Origin: Pseudomonadota bacterium
GTDB taxonomy: Bacteria > Pseudomonadota > Alphaproteobacteria > Acetobacterales > Acetobacteraceae
NCBI GenBank assembly: GCA_021829055.1
Contig: JAJZCS010000134.1
Coordinates: 1-6,106 of the forward strand
Length of the DNA stretch: 6,106 nt
Direction: 5' to 3'
The notes beneath the pieces are model-generated. The model was not told the DNA's origin. It made no database searches and saw only the letters and a list, made by a program, of their open reading frames with translations. Every line of letters starts with the position of its first letter. Positions within the stretch are counted from its first letter, which is position 1. Below are positions 1 through 6,007 of this stretch, piece by piece. The translations under genes and the position numbers were made by a program.

Positions 1-142
1 CGGCGGATCCAGGGGGAAGATAAGAATAGTTAAGGGGTGGAAAATTTGTTTCTACCGGTGCGGAACCCGAGCACGCGGACAGGCTGATCGGTAATATGAC
101 CAGCGCTGCCAAGGTAAGAAAATTGCGTCGTTCAATCGTCAT
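1..142 (-). CDS. Putative lipoprotein, N-terminal part (runs off left edge)
   Basis: The first 47 codons of a minus-strand gene are visible; the rest lies beyond position 1. The ATG (142-140) overlaps the end of hslO by 11 bases in another frame, an ATGA-type overlap that suggests one operon with coupled translation. The peptide starts MTIERRNFLTLAALVILPIS and continues LSAC. This gives a short basic N-region (R5 R6), a hydrophobic stretch at about residues 8-22 and a lipobox (L21 S22 A23 C24), so signal peptidase II cleavage before C24 is expected. The RRNFL stretch resembles the twin-arginine motif (S/T-R-R-x-F-L-K), so Tat export is possible, although plain Sec export is equally compatible. 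The residue after the lipid-bearing Cys is Ser, not Asp, which by the E. coli rule favours the outer membrane. The mature start (SGSAPVETNFPPLNYSYLPP) is Pro-rich and polar, as in a linker. I do not recognise the family and assign no function. Confidence 0.75.
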   Translation of the reverse strand, partial: MTIERRNFLTLAALVILPISLSACSGSAPVETNFPPLNYSYLPPGSA

Positions 143-1133
143 CAGATGTCCTCATCGTATTTCGCGTTTCTGAACCTACAACGGGAGAGGTCGATCTGGA
201 AACGCCGTAATCCCCACGGATCCTAGGAAAGCGGAAATCGACGTTGCAGAACTCACAGGTCATCGTAACAGCACCGTTGATTGTCATATGGTCAAGGTCT
301 TCAGGCGAGAATTTGTCGAGCACATCCGCCAGTCGCGAGCGTGAGCAGCGGCATCCATAGGCGAGCGGTCGTGGTCGGCTCATGGCGACGCCTTCGCCAT
401 GAAAGAGGCGATAGAGTACTTGTGTGACGGGCAGCGCGTCATCAAGCAGTTCTTCTGCGCTGATCGTTGCTGCGAGGACTTTCGCTGTGTGCCAAGCGTC
501 TTCCTGTTGGTCGTCTGACAAGGCGGGGTCAATTCCGCCGGCACCTGCGATCCGTTCTAGAATCAGAGCCGACGCACGCCAGCCGACGCGGGTGTCGGCG
601 CAGGCCAGATGGATTGCACAAGGCAGCTGCTTGCTGGTTGCAAAGTAATGTAGCGCCATCTCGGCCAGCGTTTCACCGCTCAACGCAACGATGCCCTGAT
701 ACCGCTCCGTGTTGGGACCCTGGTCAACCGTCAATGCCAGATAGCCGTCCCCCATAAGCTCCCGCGCGGTTTTTGGCTCCGGGATCTCGACATTTTCTGC
801 GATCCGGGCATACCCCCGAAGGGCTCCGGCCTCAGTACAATCCGCTAGGAGCATCGGTATCGTACCGTTGCCCTTGGCTTGGAGCGAAAACGAGCCCGAG
901 AACTTGAGCGCCGTCGCCAACCCTGCCACCAGTGCAAGGGCCTCGCCGAGGAGGGTTCTCACCGGCGCAGGGTGGTCATGCCGGGTGAGCAGTGCATCGG
1001 CGACCGGGCCCAATCGGACCAGCCTGCCACGCACGGGGCGCTTGGGCAGGAAAAACGGTGTCACACCTCGCGGTACGGAGAGATCCGGGACGTCGGGGCG
1101 GCTACGATCGAGGAAGTCTGGTATCGCGGTCAT
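132..1133 (-). CDS. hslO: Hsp33 redox-regulated molecular chaperone
   Basis: Cytosolic holdase that binds unfolding proteins when oxidants such as hypochlorite or peroxide oxidise its zinc-binding cysteines. The 333-residue product has the Hsp33 layout: an N-terminal domain from about residue 35 (GRLVRLG, then ALKFSGSFSLQAKGNG at 75-90), a middle linker, and a C-terminal redox switch. The four zinc ligands are visible as C261-x-C263 and C293-x-x-C296, with the spacing of E. coli Hsp33, so the switch looks intact. C99, C172 and C178 are extra cysteines. Compared with the roughly 290-residue E. coli protein it has an N-terminal extension of about 20 residues and a longer, hydrophilic C-terminal tail ending SDDD. 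The ATG at 1133 has a short AAGG four bases upstream, a weak ribosome binding site. It is divergent from hldE across 80 bp and overlaps the downstream lipoprotein gene by 11 bases. The identification is secure; redox regulation is protein-level family knowledge. Confidence 0.96.
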   Translation of the reverse strand: MTAIPDFLDRSRPDVPDLSVPRGVTPFFLPKRPVRGRLVRLGPVADALLTRHDHPAPVRTLLGEALALVAGLATALKFSGSFSLQAKGNGTIPMLLADCTEAGALRGYARIAENVEIPEPKTARELMGDGYLALTVDQGPNTERYQGIVALSGETLAEMALHYFATSKQLPCAIHLACADTRVGWRASALILERIAGAGGIDPALSDDQQEDAWHTAKVLAATISAEELLDDALPVTQVLYRLFHGEGVAMSRPRPLAYGCRCSRSRLADVLDKFSPEDLDHMTINGAVTMTCEFCNVDFRFPRIRGDYGVSRSTSPVVGSETRNTMRTSDDD

Positions 1134-1176
1134 CGTGCCTTAGATAGAGCCTCAACAGGCATTTTGCTATCGTCTG

Positions 1177-1201
1177 GCTTGCCGGAAGCGTGCGGGCAAG
1201 C
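1177..1201. promoter_or_regulatory. Inverted repeat in hslO-hldE divergent spacer
   Basis: A perfect 7 bp inverted repeat, GCTTGCC (1177-1183) and GGCAAGC (1195-1201), is separated by 11 bases and ends 12 bases before the hldE ATG. It lies in the only spacer between two divergent genes, so an operator, or a hairpin at the 5' end of hldE mRNA, is possible. No T tract follows, which argues against a terminator. I cannot assign a regulator. Confidence 0.35.
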
Positions 1202-1213
1202 TAGCGATAACCT

Positions 1214-2677
1214 ATGAGCGAGGCACAGGACGGGGATCTGATTGAGGCGGTAACAAGGCTGGCTCGCGCCAATGTTCTGGTCGTCGGTGACCTAATGCTT
1301 GATCGATATGTCTATGGTCAAGTGGACCGGATCAGTCCAGAGGCGCCGGTGCCGATCTTCAATGTTAGCCGTGAAATAGCGATGCCTGGCGGCGCTGGCA
1401 ATGTGGTCCGCAATCTCACAGCCCTCAATGCTGCGGTGGCCTTCATTTCAGTTGTTGGTGATGATCAGGAAGGTTCCGACCTGACCGGCTTGATCGGCGG
1501 CCAACCCAATGTGGAGCCATGGCTGCTAGTGGAAAACGGCCGTGCTACCACGGTGAAAACCCGTTACATCGCGGCCGGACAGCATCTGATCCGCGCAGAT
1601 CGCGAGTTTGTAAGAACGCTCCCCGAAAAACTGGGTGAGCGTCTCGTAAAGATTGCGGCGGATGCGATGGCCGCAACTTCGGTGACCATTCTTTCAGACT
1701 ATTGCAAGGGCGTTTTAGCGCCCGAGGTCGTACGCCAACTGATCGGTACCGCAAAATCGATAGGCCGGACGATCGTGGTTGACCCGAAAGGACAAGAATG
1801 GTCCCACTATGCCGGTGCCGATCTGATAACTCCCAATCGCCGCGAACTGGCTGAGGCGTCAGGTTGTCATGTCGATTCGGAAGACCAAATGGTATCTATA
1901 TCGAGGTCACTGATCGAGCGCCTTCAATTCGGCGCAATGCTGGTCACCCGCTCAGAAGATGGCATGACGTTAGTTACCAACGCCGGTTTCGTGCGGCATT
2001 ATCCAGCTGAGGCACCAGAAGTTTATGACGTGTCTGGTGCCGGCGACACCGTTGTTGCAACCATCGCAGCTGGACTTGCGGCAGGATTACCATTGCCGGT
2101 TGCCTGCCGCCTTGCCAACATTGCGGCCGGGCTCGTTGTAGGCAAGGTCGGGACCGCAGTTGCCAGACCGAGTGATCTGCGTGATGCGATCAAGCCAGCG
2201 GGTGGAGCGCTACGAAAAATCGTCGTCGACGCAGCTGCCGCGGAAGCCGCTGAACGGTGGCGCCAGCGTGGATGGCGCGTCGGCTTTACGAATGGCTGTT
2301 TCGACCTGCTGCACCCAGGCCATGTGCATCTGTTCGAACAAGCCCGGACCAACTGTGACCGCCTAATTGTCGGGATGAATTCGGATGCCTCGGTGCGTCG
2401 CCTAAAGGGAGCGATCCGTCCCGTGCAGCCGGAAGCCGCCCGCGCCGCGGTACTTGCGTCGCTCGCGAGCGTCGATCTTGTGGTTATCTTTGACGAGGAT
2501 TCGCCGCTCGATCTTATCGAGGCTATTCGACCCGACGTGCTGATTAAAGGTGCGGATTACACGCACGACAATGTGGTCGGTGCTGCTCTAGTCGAATCAT
2601 GGGGGGGGCAAGTGATGCTTGCGGAGTTGCTCCCCGGGCACTCGACTACAGCTACTGTCAAGCGCCTACGGGGATAG
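1214..2677 (+). CDS. hldE: Bifunctional heptose 7-phosphate kinase / heptose 1-phosphate adenylyltransferase
   Basis: Cytosolic enzyme with two activities in ADP-L-glycero-D-manno-heptose synthesis, the donor for LPS inner core: it phosphorylates D-glycero-beta-D-manno-heptose 7-phosphate to the 1,7-bisphosphate and, after GmhB removes the 7-phosphate, adenylylates the 1-phosphate. The 487 residues (E. coli 477) show both domains. Residues 1-325 are a PfkB/ribokinase-type kinase, with GGAGNV at 59-64 and the signature DVSGAGDT at 272-279, whose D278 is the expected catalytic base. Residues 335-487 are a nucleotidyltransferase, with TNGCFDLLHPGH at 359-370 (HxGH ending at H370), KGADY at 445-449 and GHSTT at 475-479. 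An in-frame TAA at 1208-1210 makes 1214 the earliest start. No clear Shine-Dalgarno precedes it, and a weak TTGCCG...TAGCGA pair would place transcription start close to the ATG, so a leaderless mRNA is conceivable but unproven. Other heptose genes (gmhA, gmhB, hldD) are not in the window. Confidence 0.97.
   Translation: MSEAQDGDLIEAVTRLARANVLVVGDLMLDRYVYGQVDRISPEAPVPIFNVSREIAMPGGAGNVVRNLTALNAAVAFISVVGDDQEGSDLTGLIGGQPNVEPWLLVENGRATTVKTRYIAAGQHLIRADREFVRTLPEKLGERLVKIAADAMAATSVTILSDYCKGVLAPEVVRQLIGTAKSIGRTIVVDPKGQEWSHYAGADLITPNRRELAEASGCHVDSEDQMVSISRSLIERLQFGAMLVTRSEDGMTLVTNAGFVRHYPAEAPEVYDVSGAGDTVVATIAAGLAAGLPLPVACRLANIAAGLVVGKVGTAVARPSDLRDAIKPAGGALRKIVVDAAAAEAAERWRQRGWRVGFTNGCFDLLHPGHVHLFEQARTNCDRLIVGMNSDASVRRLKGAIRPVQPEAARAAVLASLASVDLVVIFDEDSPLDLIEAIRPDVLIKGADYTHDNVVGAALVESWGGQVMLAELLPGHSTTATVKRLRG
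2601..2608 (+). repeat. 8-G homopolymer inside hldE
   Basis: Eight consecutive G bases encode part of W463-G464-G465 of HldE. Loss of one G would bring in a TGA three codons after W463, in the order GGK-stop. Gain of one G would move translation into a frame that stays open to 2901, adding a tail of roughly 98 unrelated residues. Either event would remove the GHSTT motif of the adenylyltransferase domain. Confidence 0.9.
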
Positions 2678-2897
2678 GTGGGTGCTCACAGCTTAAAGCA
2701 GATTCTTGTCGCCGGGCCGGCAACAGCGGGGGGCGGAATCCCGTTGTCGCTGATGTTGTCGTGGCGGGCGCTCAATACGGAAATTGTTGCGATTGTAGAA
2801 ACGCAGCACGATTTGCCTCCATTATTCGATTCACCGTCGTGCACCACCGCACACCGTTTCATGACAAGACTGACCACCATTGTAACAGTCTATTCTA
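2678..2897. other. Convergent spacer between hldE and pepA, no certain gene
   Basis: 220 bp separate the stop codons of hldE and pepA, which converge. No standard GC-rich hairpin with a T tract is visible. A frame opening with GTG directly after the hldE stop is open for 83 codons to 2929. Its first 40 residues (KQILVAGPATAGGGIPL, then EIVAIVE) look faintly like the beta-alpha-beta nucleotide-binding start of an NAD(P)/FAD oxidoreductase, but the rest does not look like a protein. I treat it as spacer, possibly holding a gene remnant. Confidence 0.4.
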
Positions 2898-4433
2898 TTA
2901 AGGGCTGTTTTGCTCGTAATGCTCAGTGACCATGCGATCGAGTAGGCGAACGCCGAATCCGGTCGCGCCTTTCGGCGTCACCCCATCATCCTTCGTGGAC
3001 CAAGCGACTCCGGCGATATCGAGATGCGCCCAAGGGAGGTGCGTTTTTTTTGTGTCGACGAAGCGCTGCAGGAATTGAGCGGCCGTTACGGCGCCTCCCC
3101 CCCGCCCGCCGCTGATGTTCTTGACATCGGCGATGTCGCTATCAAGTAGCTTATCATAGGCGCGACCCAACGGCATTGGCCAAACCGTTTCGCCAGTCGT
3201 TTGCCCAGCCGCCACTATCTGTGCAGAAAGTGTCTCGTCATTACAAAACAAGCCTGCATTCTCATGCCCGAGCGCAATGACGATTGCGCCGGTCAAGGTC
3301 GCAAGGTCGACAATGAGGCGCGGTCCAAAGCGCTTCTGCGCATAAGCAAGCATGTCGGCAAGCACTAGGCGTCCTTCAGCATCTGTGTTCAACACTTCAA
3401 TTGTCTGCCCAGAATAGGAAGTGACGATGTCGCCCGGCCGTTGCGCTGTCCCGGAGGGCATATTTTCAACCAGCCCAATCATCCCTATTGCATCAACCCG
3501 TGCTTGCCGCCCTGCGAGGGTCGCCATCAGTCCGGTCACGGCTCCCGCGCCAGCCATATCCCACTTCATTTCCTCCATACCAGCTGCTGGCTTGATCGAG
3601 ATACCCCCCGAGTCGAAGGTGACCCCTTTTCCGACAAAGACGATTGGCTCGTGCGCTTTGGCCTTAACAGCTTTCTTTCCTGATTTACCTACTCCGCCAG
3701 ATCTAGACGCACCGAGCCAGTGCATAATCACCATCTTCGGTGAGTTAGCACTTCCTTGCGCGACGCCTAGGAACGCTCCGAAGCCCAGCTTTTGTAGGTC
3801 CCGCTGGTCGAAGATCTCAACTTTTACCCCGAGGTCCGCGAGTGTCGCAGCACGAGCCGCGAATTCGGCTGGTGTGAGCACATTGGCCGGTTCGGAGACC
3901 AAGTCGCGCGTTCGTTCTACACCTGCCGCCAAGGCCGCGAGCGGCATCCAGACGACGCGCGCCCGCGCATAGTCCTCAGTCAGGATGGTAATACGCTGTA
4001 ATTTGGGCTTTTTTATTTCGGGATCGCGGGTGCGATACCGGTCGAATCGGTAAGACCGCAGTCGAGCTCCCACCCCGGCATGAGTAAGCAAGACCGCGCC
4101 CAAGCCGTCGGCGGCCAAGTATGCATGCTGATCACCGCCCAACGCCGCTGCCGCTGCTGCCCCCGCTTCCTCGACGCGGTGCGCGTTGATCTCTTTTAGT
4201 GATCCGAGCCCGACGACGACAATGCGACTGAGTCCGTTGCTGGGCCCCGGCATCACAACGGTTTGGCAATGCTCGCCCTTAAACGATGATACTTCCAAGG
4301 CGCGGGTCAGAGATTTGCCCAGCGCACGGTCAAGCTCAGCGGCTAGGCCTGAAAGAACGCCACCTTCCGGGATCAACAGCGCAAGAGCGCCGGATCGTGG
4401 CATCGCAGGTTTGGAGAAAGCGATATCGATCAT
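2898..4433 (-). CDS. pepA: Leucyl aminopeptidase, M17 family
   Basis: Cytosolic two-metal aminopeptidase that removes N-terminal residues, preferably leucine, from peptides; the family works as a hexamer. The 511-residue product has the variable N-terminal domain (about 1-165) and the catalytic domain (about 170-511). The metal and catalytic residues are all present: K269 and D274 in VGKGVTFDSGG, K281 (catalytic in E. coli as K282), D292 in KWDMAGAG, and D351 and E353 with R355 in the signature NTDAEGRL (349-356). A Lys/Gly-rich stretch at 243-261, just before the first catalytic lysine, is polar and probably a surface loop. The ATG at 4433 has a good ribosome binding site (GGGAGG) 10 bases upstream. 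The gene is divergent from cysQ and convergent with hldE, so likely monocistronic. E. coli PepA also helps Xer recombination and carAB control; nothing here shows that role. The coding strand carries an 8-A run (3044-3051) and a 7-G run (3097-3103). Confidence 0.97.
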   Translation of the reverse strand: MIDIAFSKPAMPRSGALALLIPEGGVLSGLAAELDRALGKSLTRALEVSSFKGEHCQTVVMPGPSNGLSRIVVVGLGSLKEINAHRVEEAGAAAAAALGGDQHAYLAADGLGAVLLTHAGVGARLRSYRFDRYRTRDPEIKKPKLQRITILTEDYARARVVWMPLAALAAGVERTRDLVSEPANVLTPAEFAARAATLADLGVKVEIFDQRDLQKLGFGAFLGVAQGSANSPKMVIMHWLGASRSGGVGKSGKKAVKAKAHEPIVFVGKGVTFDSGGISIKPAAGMEEMKWDMAGAGAVTGLMATLAGRQARVDAIGMIGLVENMPSGTAQRPGDIVTSYSGQTIEVLNTDAEGRLVLADMLAYAQKRFGPRLIVDLATLTGAIVIALGHENAGLFCNDETLSAQIVAAGQTTGETVWPMPLGRAYDKLLDSDIADVKNISGGRGGGAVTAAQFLQRFVDTKKTHLPWAHLDIAGVAWSTKDDGVTPKGATGFGVRLLDRMVTEHYEQNSP

Positions 4434-4443
4434 TGGAATGGAA

Positions 4444-4449
4444 CCTCCC
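4444..4449 (-). promoter_or_regulatory. Ribosome binding site of pepA
   Basis: Read on the minus strand this is GGGAGG, 10 bases before the pepA ATG. It is the clearest Shine-Dalgarno of the complete genes here and supports the start at 4433. Confidence 0.7.
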
Positions 4450-4530
4450 GCATTTGAGCCTCTAAAGCAGTTTAATTACACCATGCACGCTCATTTGGTG
4501 TTTTCCAAGCGCTCGCGTATCACGTTTGCC

Positions 4531-5304
4531 ATGACAACGCTTCTTACCGAAACCGATTTGCTTGATCTGGCCGTGCGGCTTGCTGAAGCTGCCGGCGCGG
4601 AAATCCTTGCTGTCCGACGCGACGGCTTCGTGATCGACCGCAAGGACGACCAATCCCCTGTCACGGTTGCAGACACGCGCGCCGAACAACTCATTGTCGC
4701 AGGCCTGCGCGAGGCGACGCCGGACATCCCGGTCATTGCCGAAGAGGAGGTTGCAGCCGGGCGCATCACGGATCCCGGCAATCGCTTTTGGCTCGTCGAT
4801 CCGCTTGATGGTACGCGGGAGTTTGCCGCGGGGCGCGGTGAATTTTCAGTGAATATCGGATTAATCATTAATGGACAGGTACAGCTCGGAGCGGTCGGTG
4901 CACCGGCCGAGGGACGTGTCTATGCTGGAATTGTCGGTCAAGGTGCTCACGTGATCGATGCCATGGGTCGGCAGCCGATTCACGCCCGAACGGTACCTGA
5001 CGAAGGTATGACCGTCTTTGCGTCTCGTCATTACGCCAACGATCCTGCCCTCGCGCGCCATCTCTCGCGTTTCAAGGTTGCACATCTGGCCAACATTGGA
5101 TCGGCGTTGAAATTCTGCCGGCTCGCTGAGGGACGAGCCGATTTCTACCCGCGCCTCGGACGCACAATGGAATGGGACACGGGTGCGCCACAGGCTGTAC
5201 TCGAGGCTGCTGGTGGGCGCGTTGTCACGTTCAATGGTCAACCACTTCATTACGGCAAGCCTGGCTTCGAGAACCCGCCTTTCATGTGTTTTGGTGCCGG
5301 CTAA
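4531..5304 (+). CDS. cysQ: 3'(2'),5'-bisphosphate nucleotidase
   Basis: Hydrolyses 3'-phosphoadenosine 5'-phosphate (PAP), the by-product of sulfate assimilation and of 4'-phosphopantetheine transfer, to AMP and phosphate; CysQ proteins act at the inner face of the membrane or in the cytosol. The 257-residue product is an inositol-monophosphatase-fold enzyme close to E. coli CysQ (246) in length. Metal-binding motifs are visible: E71-E72-E73 (IAEEE), DPLDGTREF at 90-98 with D90 and D93, GSALKFC at 190-196, and EWDTGAPQAVLEAAGG at 214-229 with D216. The frame is open from 4186, but that upstream part is antisense to pepA. MTTLLTETDLLDLAVRLAEA reads as the normal N-terminal helix, so I chose 4531. 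ATG 4483 would add 16 residues, and neither start has a strong ribosome binding site. Related SuhB-type inositol monophosphatases share the motifs; the GSALKFC segment and length favour CysQ. Confidence 0.93.
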   Translation: MTTLLTETDLLDLAVRLAEAAGAEILAVRRDGFVIDRKDDQSPVTVADTRAEQLIVAGLREATPDIPVIAEEEVAAGRITDPGNRFWLVDPLDGTREFAAGRGEFSVNIGLIINGQVQLGAVGAPAEGRVYAGIVGQGAHVIDAMGRQPIHARTVPDEGMTVFASRHYANDPALARHLSRFKVAHLANIGSALKFCRLAEGRADFYPRLGRTMEWDTGAPQAVLEAAGGRVVTFNGQPLHYGKPGFENPPFMCFGAG

Positions 5305-5312
5305 CGCCGCGG

Positions 5313-5329
5313 CTTTCTATGTTAGAAAG
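5313..5329 (+). terminator. Short hairpin after cysQ
   Basis: CTTTCTA (5313-5319) and TAGAAAG (5323-5329) form a perfect 7 bp stem with a 3-base loop, 8 bases after the cysQ stop codon. The position suits a transcription end, but the stem is AT-rich and no T tract follows, so intrinsic termination would be weak. Confidence 0.3.
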
Positions 5330-5533
5330 GCGTGCAGACGGCATGCTAAAGTTATCGTTGACTTGGGCGTCAAAAGACACTTAACTTCAGGGCAAACGGG
5401 CATTTCGGATACAAATAAGGTATCACATAGATATGGACCATGAGTACTCCTAGGCGCGTTCTGGTGGAAAGTACGTGAGGCGACGTGCCTTCGTGTGATG
5501 ATATTCAGCTTCCTAGAAGGTGTGATTTACGAA

Positions 5534-5555
5534 AGCCGATCTTGAATGATCGGCT
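5534..5555. terminator. Perfect 8 bp hairpin, possible terminator
   Basis: AGCCGATC (5534-5541) and GATCGGCT (5548-5555) form a perfect 8 bp stem with the loop TTGAAT. The stem and loop size fit an intrinsic terminator. On the plus strand the following bases are ATTCACTAT, and on the minus strand TTCGTAAAT, so neither side has a real T tract. It could end read-through from cysQ about 230 bases upstream, or be a hairpin of other use. Confidence 0.35.
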
Positions 5556-5718
5556 ATTCACTATAGCGGGCGGCCATATCGATCGGGCCATGCTACCGCG
5601 CTAGGTGTTTCGTTCAACATGGCTGCCTGCTGAATTCTCTGGAATTCTGACCGTGGGATGGCAATTTCGGAACCGGGTGGAGATTATCCTTTTGCAGTCA
5701 CATTAGCGTTTTATGCAG

Positions 5719-5732
5719 GACAGCTAGCTGTC
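5719..5732. repeat. 14 bp perfect palindrome
   Basis: GACAGCTAGCTGTC is a perfect palindrome with no spacer; allowing one bulged base, the symmetry extends as CAG and CTG outward. Such a site could bind a dimeric protein or form a small cruciform. No adjacent gene supports a particular role. Confidence 0.45.
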
Positions 5733-5930
5733 GCTGAACTATTTAGTGTTAGGAGCAGATGTTCAAAAGCAAAAGATCAGCAGCTATTGGTTAGTTACGC
5801 CGTATTGTTGTTATAAAATTACGCTTAATTTTTTGGAATCGAATGTTAAGATGGGGGGAAGTTTTAACACGAGCATTCGGTGCGCGCGGGAATTTGTGCA
5901 CAACAATGTATGAGATTGGCTGCTTTTACT

Positions 5931-5952
5931 AAGACTTTGCGACAGCAGTCTT
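5931..5952. repeat. Inverted repeat upstream of transposase
   Basis: AAGACT (5931-5936) and AGTCTT (5947-5952) form a 6 bp stem with a 10-base loop, about 55 bases before the transposase start. It may be near the left end of the insertion sequence or be unrelated; with 6 bp it may also be chance. Confidence 0.25.
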
Positions 5953-5986
5953 TAACACGGTTCTCTCTGACTGACTAGATTCGCCG

Positions 5987-6001
5987 CTCCCGGCTTGGGA
6001 G
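5987..6001 (+). promoter_or_regulatory. Hairpin covering the transposase ribosome binding site
   Basis: CTCCC (5987-5991) and GGGAG (5997-6001) can pair with a 5-base loop. The second arm overlaps the Shine-Dalgarno GGAGG (5998-6002), five bases before the ATG. In RNA this would compete with ribosome binding, a known way by which insertion sequences limit transposase made from external transcripts. Whether that happens here is inference. Confidence 0.4.
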
Positions 6002-6007
6002 GGGCAC

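Larger units (their letters stand above)
5305..6007. other. Gene-poor region between cysQ and the insertion sequence
   Basis: About 700 bp hold no frame I accept as a gene on either strand. By eye the part from about 5690 to 5960 is clearly more AT-rich than the flanking genes. It contains several short inverted repeats (listed separately), a 9-base direct repeat TTTAACACG at 5863-5871 and 5951-5959, and an 11-codon frame at 5759-5794 that has AGGAG only three bases before its ATG. The direct repeat may be chance. The region may be degraded DNA next to a mobile element; I see no tRNA-like or CRISPR structure. Confidence 0.6.

Noticed and set aside
2884..2909. AACAG...CTGTT inverted repeat around the pepA stop as a terminator
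   Set aside because: The stem is only 5 bp with a 16-base loop, and neither strand has a proper T tract.
3421..3972. 183-codon plus-strand frame opposite pepA
   Set aside because: It is a shadow of the well-supported pepA frame: rich in Pro, Ser, Ala and Thr, with no family resemblance.
4186..4530. N-terminal extension of the cysQ frame by 115 codons
   Set aside because: Most of it is antisense to the 5' part of pepA and does not resemble the phosphatase family. The family-typical N terminus begins at 4531, so the extension is a chance open frame.
5627..5649. Two neighbouring GAATTC palindromes (CTGAATTCT and CTGGAATTCT)
   Set aside because: The near-direct repeat is about 10 bases long and occurs only twice, with no spacing pattern or flanking gene; likely chance.
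5759..5794. 11-codon frame (MFKSKRSAAIG) preceded by AGGAG
   Set aside because: The spacing of three bases is short for a ribosome binding site, no attenuator-like structure follows, and no downstream gene would be controlled.
5746..5913. 55-codon plus-strand frame beginning with GTG in the AT-rich region
   Set aside because: There is no recognisable domain and no convincing ribosome binding site, and the length is expected by chance in AT-rich DNA.
5305..6007. CRISPR array, tRNA or attachment site
   Set aside because: No regularly spaced repeats, no cloverleaf with a recognisable T-arm (GTTCRA), and no integrase nearby.
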